Assembly (NCBI GenBank): GCA_907164885.2
Contig: OU015501.1
Span: 66,564,808-66,628,807, forward strand
Direction: 5' to 3'
DNA: 64,000 bases
Source of the DNA: Dolomedes plantarius
Taxonomy: Eukaryota; Arthropoda; Arachnida; Araneae; Dolomedidae
Part shown: positions 55,426-64,000 of the stretch, one piece after another
How the letters are laid out: each line of letters begins with the position of its first letter
Numbering within the stretch: the first letter of the stretch is position 1
Translations under genes and position numbers: made by a program
The notes under the pieces: model-generated
Seen by the model: only the letters and a program-made list of their open reading frames with translations
The model's database searches: none
What the model was told of the DNA's origin: nothing

Positions 55426-57472
55426 TAATCCATTAAATTAGTTCAAAATAAATTATCAACTAAGGACATTCGGGAATTATTTATTTCCACTGAAGCAACT
55501 TAATTCAATACACTATAAAATAATTCAAATTTTATATACTTTATGCAGTCATTGAAACGAATAACTACTTAATTCATATACTTCATAAATTCATACATAC
55601 ATACATAGATTTAATTCAAGTACTTACATTTTTTTTGTAAATCTATCTTCATTGTGTTCAGTATAATCAGCCTTAGCTCCAGATATTTAGCTAACTGATG
55701 CAAGCCTTTTTCTGCCATTTAACTCACACGAGAAATATGTCTGTGGTTGTCGAAGATTTTATCGTCTACTCACGCAGACGTCGTAAAACGTCTCAATTTT
55801 CTCGGTTTTCTTTTCGCCAACATAACTCTTTAATGTTAACAGCTCTAATCTAATTTAGCTCTCCGAGCAAGGACATCTGACTGAATTTAAAGATCTAAAT
55901 CACCAAGTTTAAGCAATATATTTCAAACCTTCTATGTATGCTGTAAATATTTAATAATTTTTACAATATTCAAGAGATTATTTCAGGCACATTATAGGTA
56001 ATTTTTTTCCTCGTGGTGATATTCAGCTAACACAGGCATTTGCTCCAAGTTGAGATGGAAATGAAATGGGATTTTGGCCATGGTTTAATCATTTTAAAAA
56101 TATGCATTTTTGATCATTTCAGCACAAGTCGCAATTCAATGAATTAAAAAAATTATCGTCCTTGATATTTTTCTGAGAAATTATATCACTTTATCTCCCA
56201 AAATATAGTGATGGGGAACTCTCCATCCTCTGAAACTGTGGCATCTACAGGATATTAAGCAGAAAGATTTTAAAGGAAATTTTGGCCTTATTTGAAAATT
56301 CCTCCGTCTAACAATTCATAGAGTTGAATCTAACCAAGAAATGACCTTAATGTCAACCGAAAGATTGTGCTATATGGTAATAAATACATTCCAGTAACTC
56401 TGGAATATCTCAACTGGTAGAGCAAACATTTCTAGTCGAGAAGTTTAAGGTTCTACCGTCGTTTTAGCTGTCAATCAATGAAACTTTGTGATGTCAACAG
56501 GCTGACGTCTTATTTTATTTCCACATTACAATATTTATCTATGTCTGTCAACATATTAATCTTTTACTGAACTTCTATTTTCGCAATATTTCTCAGCTTG
56601 ACGTCACCTGCTGGTAAAGTATTTAAACCAGGAATTTTACCGTAGAAAGAGAGCTAAGATCTTTAAAGGAGATTTTTAAGAATCTACTGGTCTCTCTGAT
56701 TTGGTTTTTTCTTGATTACTTCGATCCTTACCAGTACCTTCCTCCCTGTTTATTTTTAAGTAAGTAGCAGGGAGAATTGACCAACTATTTGCTTTGTCCA
56801 TTATTTACAATCTTCGAAGGAAATATGATTAAATAAGATGTTCATAACTTTAATGTATCGATAGAATAAAGCTGCAGCCTTGTTATCATAGAATAAAAGA
56901 TCTAATTTAGAGGTCAACGACTTCATTTATTGCTGCTGTTGTTACGACTGCTCAAGGTAATACGGGCGAGAAGGGGGATTAACGCTAGATGATACAAACA
57001 CCTTTATGTCATCTCTTAAAAAGTACCTCGAAATAGTTTAGATTTTTGCAGATATCAAGTAAAATTTACTAAAAGTTGCATGCGTAACATATTATATATA
57101 CTAAGATTCATTTTATTAACAGCATTGGGTAATTAAGGCAGAATTTCATCAATAGAAAAATAGAAAGTCGTGATAACATGGTTTTTCCAGACTGCAAAAA
57201 ATATTACGCTTGAATTGTTTTCTGTCAAAAAGTAATCAGTAATGATGTTTTTCTGAGCCCACATTTGAAAATCAAAATAGCCTGCATGGTTTCATATGCT
57301 TTGTAAAGATTACTTCTTTTCATAACGACAGATATTTAAATAGAGAAGAAGGTACTCTCTGCTATTTAAAGTAGTTCAATACTTTTTAACATTAGGTTTA
57401 TTTTCTTTATTCTTTAATTCATAATGAATAGCCTCACATTACCAAAATGCAAAATTCAAATCATCAGTTAAC
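55422..57472. other. non-coding sequence
   Basis: About 2 kb with no gene. It contains the tRNA-like remnant at 56399, listed separately, and a CATACATACATA repeat near 55593. Confidence 0.4.
56399..56470 (+). repeat. tRNA-like remnant
   Basis: ATATCTCAACTGGTAGAGCA matches an A-box/D-arm (compare TRGCTCAACTGGTAGAGCA). AAGGTTCTACCGTC, about 40 bp later, resembles the T-arm/B box (GGTTCRAxxCC). A plausible anticodon stem surrounds TTTCTAGTCGAGAA. The B box is altered and the acceptor stem is not convincing, so a tRNA pseudogene or SINE head is more likely than a working tRNA. Confidence 0.55.
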
Positions 57473-57480
57473 CTCTTTAC

Positions 57481-59813
57481 TAGGGTGGAGCAAAAAAGGC
57501 AAATTTTTTTAAATTCCTGTATTATTATTTGTTGATACAACAATAGAACATCCTCTATGCCAAAAATCAGTTGTCTACGACTTCATCTTCAGGTGGCGCA
57601 CGACATGAGAAGGTTTAAAGAAGAAAAAAAACTAATTTCCAGTACTTCATTCTACCCTCCATTGAGAGTGATATTATAAAAATTTTGTCACTAATTTGTT
57701 ATTGTGGGTTTGTGTACTATCCTATACTGCATTTTTAATAGCAATTTCTAACAGTTCTGACTAGAATACTTGCATTAAGGTTTACACTTTAAGCCAATTT
57801 TATTTCGTGTTATTTAGTGTTAGACGGATGTTGCACTACTGAACTGGCGCCATCTTACCACACATCGGAGAAGATATTAGTTCGACCAACTCACCACATG
57901 GTGCTGTTTGAAACACTATTATCTACACCAGATGGCGCACCAACGAGAAGTGCCAGGGAGGTTTCGTCTGTGGTTTTGTGTTGTGAATGACAGACAAGTT
58001 TAACAGCTAAGTTTGAAAGAGTGAGAGGCTAGTATTGGAGTAGATGTCAAATTGAATGTTTTTGCTACGAATCGGTGTTAATAAAACAAAATATTTTGTA
58101 GAATTTCTAACGTTTTACTGAGGAGTGAATCTCATTTCTGAACTCGTTTCAACACTGGATAACTACGTCAATAAGCAATCAATCTTGGCATTATTTAAAC
58201 AGTACTAAAATGCCTAAAACAAGAAAAGATTTGCGTTGCCCTGTGTTTGGTGAACCACAAAAGTTTAGTGAAAACATGTTACCTACGTATTTTGATGTAA
58301 TAAAGCATTATTTGTGGATGAGAAATCAGTTAATGGAGTTGAAAAATGGTAAAGACTCTGGAATTAAGGAGGTATGTGAAATAGTTTGTACTGACAACGA
58401 GAACATATGGAACAAATCTTCAATTCCTACCATCAGCCATGAAAAGGTTATTGCAAGGTTGGTTTCGTATTATACCAAGTACAAGAATATAAAGAAATTA
58501 CATAATGATACAAAAAACATGAGTTTTACGAAGATTCTTTGAACGAATTATTTGATATTGCGACATGTAAATGTATTTCAGGACAACTGTTTAAATATGT
58601 GATTAAAATACCTATTGCCGAAGAAGACTTTTTAAAAGACCAACAGGGAGTCATAAAATGTATATTGGATCTATGTACCAAGTGGTAACAAAATCTATTC
58701 ATCGTAAAGAACTTAAGAAATGTAAATACGAAGAATTTCTGAAAACTTCCTTTGCAGGTGAAGAAAGTAAAAGTGCATCTTCTTCTTTTCCCCCAGTCTT
58801 AGAATGCTCTTCTGACAGATCTTCTACTGAAATTGATCCAGATGAATTTTCCATTTCAAAACCCTGCTAGTTACCAAAAAAGCAGCAAGAAGAAACGATA
58901 GAAATGAGACATAAGCTACAAAATCTAGCAACAGCTTGTGATCGAACTGGGATTTCTGATCGCTCAGCAGCAATCATAATAAACGCTGCAATGCTGGATT
59001 TATATATTATCAGTAGTGACAACTCGTCAAAAGTAATATATCGACATATATTACGTCGCGAGCATCGAAAAATACGCCAAAACCTGCAACGGTAGCCAAC
59101 AACCTATATCGTCGCTTTATTTTGACGACCGTAAAGATAAAACTTTAGTCCAAAGACAGAAAAGTATGCCAGTTACCGCTTCCTCAACTTCAAATCGGAG
59201 CATCATATTATTACGATTTGATAAATTGATGGAAAGAAAATGTTACTGAACCACCAATGACGATGAAATACAGTGATACAGAAATAAAGACTATGATTTC
59301 TTGAAGAGACAATTTCCTGTATGTTGAGAAGTTCCCTTGTCACACACAGGTAGTAGACCGGTGTGTAAAGTTAGTGACTGAGGCTGCATTATCTGTTTGG
59401 GGTTCAGAGGCACGAGATGGTTATTTAAGAACCAAGATAAAAGCTAGGCAAGACTTGACACTTTTTGAGACAAAATCTCAATAGTTTCACGAAAAAGAAA
59501 GTACAAAAAACTTCTGAAAATGACACTTAAACATTATTAAGAAGGAGCCGTTTGCTTAAATGCTCTTTAATATAATATATTTAATTTTCTTAACAAATAA
59601 AAACCAGTAAAAATGTTTAAATAAGTTTCATGACCACGTTTTTAAATGTTTACTTTTAATACTACTTTGCAAAACTTCAATTCCAGTGCATCACCTGAAG
59701 ATATTTTCAAAACAGATTGAAATTTTGCACTTTTGCATCGTAGGCCATGGATCAATGATTGATAATGCAGGAAAGAAAAAAAAAAAATAATTTTTTTTTT
59801 TCTCTCCACCCTA
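57481..59813 (+). mobile_element. DNA transposon of unclassified family (B) with 8-bp target duplication, decayed
   Basis: The inverted termini are TAGGGTGGAG(C/A)(A/G)AAAAA at 57481 and 59813. The flanking 8-mers CTCTTTAC (57473-57480) and ATCTTTTC (59814-59821) match at six of eight positions. Inverted similarity extends inward about 130 bp, including ATCTTCAGGTGxxGCAC on each side. The 2333-bp element carries one broken + strand gene. The 8-bp duplication would fit hAT-like or related superfamilies, but the protein is not a standard hAT transposase. Confidence 0.8.
58210..59520 (+). pseudogene. transposon protein of an unclassified family (B), internally deleted
   Basis: Starts MPKTRKDLRCPVFGEPQKF and reads 110 residues (EVCEIVCTDNENIWNKSSIPTIS, KVIARLVSYYTKYKNIKKL). 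After frame breaks it continues with CKCISGQLFKYVIKIPIAEEDF and QGVIKCILDL (58560-58680). The QNLATACDRTGISDRSAAII segment (58918-58980) is followed by ILRREHRKIRQN. The C-terminal remnant (59335-59480) reads FPCHTQVVDRCVKLVTEAAL and GSEARDGYL..K.KARQDL.LFETKSQ. I recognise the DRxxISDRxAA and PCHTQxVxRxVKLVTEA blocks from a widespread family of unnamed arthropod proteins. The long core that normally lies between them is missing. Confidence 0.65.
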
Positions 59814-59821
59814 ATCTTTTC

Positions 59822-60960
59822 CCCTGAAATGAAATAATTGGACTGAAAATTTAAAATTCCTGTTTGATGCGTCAAAAACGACTAATGTGTTAAGGAGGTA
59901 TAAATTCCAACAGCGATAAGTTTGCAATCTCGATAGTGCTTAAGAAGGCCTGTTTTCATTCACGATTGTGAAATATGGTTTTCAGTCTAAGATAACAGAG
60001 TGTTTCTAGAATAGCAAACATTCATCTTTCAGTGCAGAGTGCATTTAATAATGAATGAAAACTTTGGAAATTTTATTCATATAATATATCTATATAATGT
60101 ATGGAACGTGTATTTTAATGTAAAGAGCAGATTATAGTAGTGTTCATACACTGACAATCTATTGTACATACTTAAAAAAATGATCATTTCCCACAAAAAG
60201 ATAAAACACAACAGAATTGGTTTAAATTACCCATACCATAGTATTTTTAAAACAGCCTAACAACCTCTAATATTGAATTCATTACAGGTATGGCTTGTCA
60301 CGCTGACTTTATGCGCTATTTATTTATTTATTTATTTATTACAAATGCCCGGAAGATTGGCTATGATACCATTAGTTCACAGTAAACGGCTAGACTGCTG
60401 GTCATTCATTTAAGGAGGCACCGTATAGGTGGCCAGCATTACCCCCTACAGCCGGTCCCGTAATTTAGAACCGAGTGAAGTGACTAGACCAGAACACTTG
60501 ACCCCACACCTCCAGAGTTAAAAAGTGCTAATTTAAACCGTTGGATTCTTGGACCTTTCTGTGCTAGTTAAAACCGTTGGATGTGATTATCAGGAAATAA
60601 TAAAATTCGTTGAAGTTACAGAGAGAAAACTCGTATTTTTCTCAGACAGAATCCAAATAGTTGTCATTAAAAAGAATAAACCACGTGGGGCGTGTTATAT
60701 TCTGAAAATAAGTAATTTTACTTCGTTAATCTATATCATTCCTACATAACTAACGTGCAATGCATGTATTTACGGCCAATGAATTTGTTTTTGTTGTATC
60801 ATCTACTCGATTTTAAATTATTCAAAACTACGTTGTTGATGACGTTTGATGAATAATTTGGTTAAACTGAATTTAATGTAACGAATGGGGGGGAGAATTC
60901 TTGAGATTTACAAATAAATCTCGATTCCCTATTCTCGAGAATTTGTCTTTATAATTCGAT
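59822..60960. other. AT-rich sequence with a possible short retroposon
   Basis: Mostly featureless. The block at 60310-60540 is listed separately. A short foldback GAGATTTacaaataAATCTC lies at 60903-60922. Confidence 0.4.
60316..60540 (-). mobile_element. possible SINE or LINE 3' end with (TTTA)n tail
   Basis: A (TTTA)n tract at 60317-60340 is followed by an unusually GC-rich 170-bp block (GGTGGCCAGCATTACCCCCT, CAGCCGGTCCCG). Read on the minus strand this is a body ending in an (AAAT)n tail, the usual form of a SINE or LINE terminus. GGTTCTAAATTACGGGACC on that strand is weakly B-box-like. No target duplication was identified. Confidence 0.4.
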
Positions 60961-60983
60961 ATTAGTGGTTCTCGAACTTAATT

Positions 60984-61481
60984 CAGGATACCCAAACTTG
61001 AATATTCACTAGTTAGAAAAATAGAAAACATTTCAGATACTAGCAATAAACTAATAGATAATAAAATATACAGAAAAACATGGAGATGTTTTAACTCTTT
61101 ACTAAAATTCTGTAAAGATCCTGAAAATGTAAAGGAAATTAAAGAATATGTTACTTTCAAGAGAACTTTAAATAATAAAACATACAGAAAAACATGGAGA
61201 TGTTTTAACTCTTTACTAAAATTCTGTAAAGATCCTGAAAATGTAAAGGAAATTGAAGAATATGTTACTTTCAAGAGAACTTTAAATAATAAAACATACA
61301 GAAAAACATGGAGATGTTTTAACTCTTTACTAAAATTCTGTAAAGATCCTGAAAATGTAAAGGAAATTGAAGAATATGTTACTTTCAAGAGAACTTCAAA
61401 TTATGATTTAACAAATATAGCACAAAGTAAAGAAAAAAAAAGTATGATTATGGCAATTTTAATACCACTATTCCGGCGTTA
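60984..61481 (+). other. open frame with three 38-residue repeats, possible exon or transposon coding fragment
   Basis: After a TAA at about 60981 and a possible acceptor (TTAATTCAG|G, 60987), the + strand is open for 165 codons to TAA at 61479-61481. It reads IPKLEYSLVRKIENISDTSN, then three tandem copies of a 38-residue unit (K.YRKTWRCFNSLLKFCKDP, ENVKEI.EYVTFKRTLNN), then NYDLTNIAQSKEKKSMIM. The unit is 114 bp (for example 61167 to 61281), a multiple of three. The amino-acid mix looks protein-like (Trp, Cys, charged residues) in an AT-rich region. No Met-start frame covers it and I recognise no family. The opposite strand is open too, so coding is not proven. Confidence 0.4.
61060..61400. 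repeat. 114-bp tandem repeat, three near-identical copies
   Basis: ACAGAAAAACATGGAGATG recurs at 114-bp spacing. Copies differ at very few positions (ATATACAG/ACATACAG, ATTAAAGAA/ATTGAAGAA). The high identity implies recent duplication or homogenisation. Confidence 0.95.
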
Positions 61482-62640
61482 ACGTATGCCGTCGAGACTG
61501 ATACCCTGTATGTAGATTAAATTTATCTCAGAAACTAGATGATTTAATTCGAAAAAGCTTCGCACCTATCAAAACAATTAAGTATGATTTCCGTTCGCTA
61601 TCTTATTATTTTTTCTCTTTAACTGAAATGTGAAATATTTTTTCAATATAATTAAAAATCAATGTAGTTAAAACAAATATAAAGCAACTCCGATGCTTTC
61701 TATTTGCCTGATATTTTATGTCTCATATTTTTTCCCTTAAAAACAGGTATTTTTTTAACTAAACATTTTTTTTTAAATTTTGAGATTTCTGAAAATTTCT
61801 GATAGGGGATTTTGAATCTCGAGAAATAAATTAATTGCTTATTCAGGAATTCCCGAATCTCGAGAACGCAAAAGATTCGAAAAACACGATCACCAGTTAA
61901 ACTGTCATTTTCTGTCTAAGTAAAGCTCAGCTTAACTTGAAATATTAGATAAAGTACGTTCATTTCAATGCAGAATTTTATTTTTTTAGAAAAAATAATT
62001 TACCAAGACTTTTGCGGGCATTGAAAAGTAAACCTACCGCTGCTGTTAGCAATAATTCTCTCTCTTTCCAGAACTCTAATTCTCAGAATAAAAAAAATTA
62101 ATACCCCGTTTTGAGCATAGCAACTCACACCATATCCAATATCAGTAGCAGCTATAACAATCAATGACAGTTCAACTGCACGAAAGTAAGCTTTGAACAA
62201 TTCTAATCAAAAGCTATGTATAATCATTTTCTGTTCCGAAAATGGGTGGACCAGCACACCATGCAACAAAAGAAAGAAACTTTCGTATGGAGTGTAATTG
62301 ACATGGCGATGCAATTTACGTTCAGCAGACAATCCTTTTAAGCTTGGATATTATTATATTCCATTTTCATGTTTATACACTGTACTTAGAGAAAAGAATA
62401 GGCCCTTAAATAAAACTTTTATCCCAGCAATAATTTTCTTCTTCTTTTTATATGAATGATATTGATTTCTTGTAGTAAATAAATGTATTTTATCGATTTT
62501 CACAATGAATTATGAATAATGAATAATTAATAATTAATTAATAAATGAATAATAATAATTAATGATCACAATGAACATTAATAATTTGTTCACTTTACTA
62601 AAAATACAATTGTTGAATTAATGCCACATTTTTTTTTCTT
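61482..62640. other. AT-rich sequence
   Basis: Contains CTCGAGA motifs at about 61819 and 61859, resembling those at 60903-60950 on the other side of the triple repeat, and an AATAATTAATAA low-complexity tract at 62512-62590. No gene recognised. Confidence 0.4.
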
Positions 62641-62654
62641 TTACGATTTCACTA

Positions 62655-63110
62655 TACATTAGATGTAGACCCGATTTTGTTTGTCCACGGATTATTTTGC
62701 ACGGTTTTGAAATAACACGGTCCAAGAAATAGAACCGATTATTTTTTACACAGTTTTCTTAACTTTAACACGGTTTAAAAATCTAAAAAGAATAAAAAAT
62801 ATTGAGTGCAATGTTATTAGAGAGTATTTCAGAGATTGTAGATGATTCCACGTTAGTTTATAGTAGTGATTATGAAGGAGTGATTCCACTGTCTGCAAGT
62901 ACAATTATAGAAGGCCTCCAACTAGCAAAGAAACTTTGAAATCATTTTCTTACAAATGATGACAATGTCGAACGAGCTGTACCATTCAAACGTGATTTAA
63001 AAATGAATATAGCATGTTATGAAGAATCATATAAAGAACTAACAAAAACAAAATCACGTCGTCTGATAACCGAATTCGGTGAAACAAAAGAAACACAAGA
63101 TGTTAATTTT
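62655..63110 (+). mobile_element. Tigger/pogo-type transposon remnant
   Basis: The non-coding part (62670-62780) has repeated ACGGATTATTTTGCACGG / AACACGGT motifs, a style typical of Tigger/pogo termini. The C-terminal part of a transposase follows directly. The bulk of the gene between terminus and C-terminus is missing, so this is an internally deleted copy. The right terminus was not identified before the mariner-like element at 63271. Confidence 0.65.
62811..63107 (+). pseudogene. Tigger/pogo transposase C-terminal fragment
   Basis: From ATG at 62811 the frame reads DDSTLVYSSDYEGVIPLSAS, IIEGLQLAKKL, a TGA stop at about 62937, then NHFLTNDDNVERAVPFKRDL and YKELTKTKSRRLITEF. LAKKLxxHFLxNDxxxERxxxFKxxL followed by QxxITxFF is the usual tail of Tigger-type (pogo, CENP-B-related) transposases. 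The DNA-binding and DDE domains are absent. This Met is probably internal in the original gene. Confidence 0.75.
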
Positions 63111-63270
63111 ATCCATGATACACTTGTAGATATATCGCCATCAATATTTCCAGTGATTAGAGGGATTTTAGGCCACCGAAAAACAACAGTAAACAGGCAC
63201 GTTTACTGTTGCATTAATTAATAGTTTCTTAGTAAGTATATTTAGATGGAACTTATCTCCAATTTTTATA

Positions 63271-64000
63271 GAGGGTCGTTCGCACTTTATGGAAATAATT
63301 TTGATAGTTAAGTTTTATGTATAAATGCCGTATTTTATGCGGTGATTTGCTTCTATCTGATAGCCATGGTTCTTGACAATAGCTCTAGCTCGAATTTTCC
63401 ATGAAAGTAAATTTTTGCTTAGTATTGTCATGTCAGTTTTACCTTATCCCTCTTGGACCGTTTTCCAAAGTCCATTCAGTGTTCTTAGATGCCGTTTTCC
63501 TAAGTCTCGTATTAAAAAAGCAAAATCGCAAAAGTCCATTGGAGGAGAGTCAGGTAATTTTAAAGTTATTTCATTAAATGGTATATACATTATTCCTGTT
63601 TCTGATTCTTTCTTTGAGCGGCAGTTGATCTAGACGTGTGACTAGAGGCTTTGTACATATAAAGCTCAACTTTATCAATGTCCTTTCCATATAAAGCTGG
63701 AATTTCTTCTTAAAAAATTGTTCTAAAATATTTTGCTGATAGTAAAGTGAATTAATTTTGGCTTTGAGACTTTTTTTATTTTTAATTTGCCATTGTAAAA
63801 AATCCTGCTACTGTCATGAACTTCTCTGATAACTTTCCTGTACACTAACGCAGCCATTTCGTACTGTCATTCCCGTCAGTTGAGCAATAGAAAATTGATC
63901 TTTTTTATCACAGTCACTTAAATACACCCATGCCCCATCGAGTGTTGCCACAAATTTTCATTTTTCAGCAGCGAGGTCTTTTTCATATAATTTTCAACAA
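63271..64000 (-). mobile_element. second mariner-like element, inverted, runs off the window
   Basis: The terminus GAGGGTCGTTCGCACTTT at 63271, right after TA (63269-63270), matches the 21475-22778 element but lacks the first CA. The interior matches the 3' part of that element in reverse orientation, so the transposase reads leftward on the minus strand. The 5' part of its gene and other end lie beyond 64000. Confidence 0.92.
63310..64000 (-). pseudogene. mariner-family transposase, C-terminal part, copy 2
   Basis: On the minus strand from 64000 downward, it reads the KLYEKDLAAEKWKFVATLDG-type region with the V(W/Y)LSDC block. It continues through GKDIDKVELYMYK (about 63650-63690) and SPPMDF-like sequence near 63540, to the RARAIVKNHGY tail at about 63370. 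It is truncated by the window edge and appears as decayed as copy 1. Confidence 0.75.

Noticed and set aside
57585..57600. CTCF-like motif CTTCAGGTGGCGCA
   Set aside because: It lies in the subterminal inverted repeat of transposon B and has a diverged partner at the other end, so it is better explained as part of the transposon.
62000..62200. 66-codon minus-strand frame
   Set aside because: No motif, no splice support and no recognised family. Length is within chance expectation.

Overview
This is a eukaryotic, AT-rich, intron- and transposon-dominated window with no prokaryotic features. The mix of mobile elements suggests an arthropod, and I suspect a spider or other chelicerate. It holds a BEL/Pao element of a type I associate with spider genomes, Tc1/mariner, Tigger/pogo, hAT and piggyBac relatives, and two transposon-borne protein families common in arthropods. 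That assignment is inference; no host rRNA or mitochondrial marker is present.

The only convincing host gene is on the + strand. A GC-rich exon (12329-12522) and a 70-bp exon (25589-25658) join in phase across a 13-kb intron. Together they encode most of an RNA-recognition motif resembling the second RRM of the couch potato/MEC-8/RBPMS family. I did not find the next exon, so much of the rest is probably intron or intergenic DNA.

Layout. 459-8386: a decayed minus-strand BEL/Pao retrotransposon, with its integrase core deleted and its 5' LTR almost gone. It is interrupted by a Tc1-like element (4145-5697), a hAT-type MITE (7784-8315) and a non-coding insert. 10630-12190: an 87-bp satellite ending about 140 bp before the RRM exon. 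12819-13061: a foldback MITE inside a TA tract. 17-24 kb: a piggyBac transposase fragment, a mariner-like element, a 137-bp tandem repeat and a TTAA-flanked MITE. 27.7-29.3 kb: a hAT remnant with the transposase C-terminus, an inverted dispersed repeat and a tRNA-like remnant. 30-40.8 kb: AT-rich DNA with few recognisable repeats. 40.84-41.95 kb: a 123-bp satellite with trimeric higher-order structure. 45-46.5 kb: two MITEs, one with perfect 8-bp target duplications. 50.7-53.1 and 57.5-59.8 kb: two decayed transposons encoding proteins of families I cannot place in a named superfamily. 60.98-61.48 kb: an open frame built on three 114-bp repeats. 62.6-64 kb: a Tigger/pogo remnant and a second, inverted copy of the mariner-like element that runs off the window.

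Nothing here amounts to an intact new system. The best leads are the two unclassified transposon families, the coding-like triple repeat at 61 kb, and the two satellites that both show three-unit higher-order repeats. No computation was run. Boundaries come from reading terminal repeats, target duplications, splice signals and translated motifs by eye.
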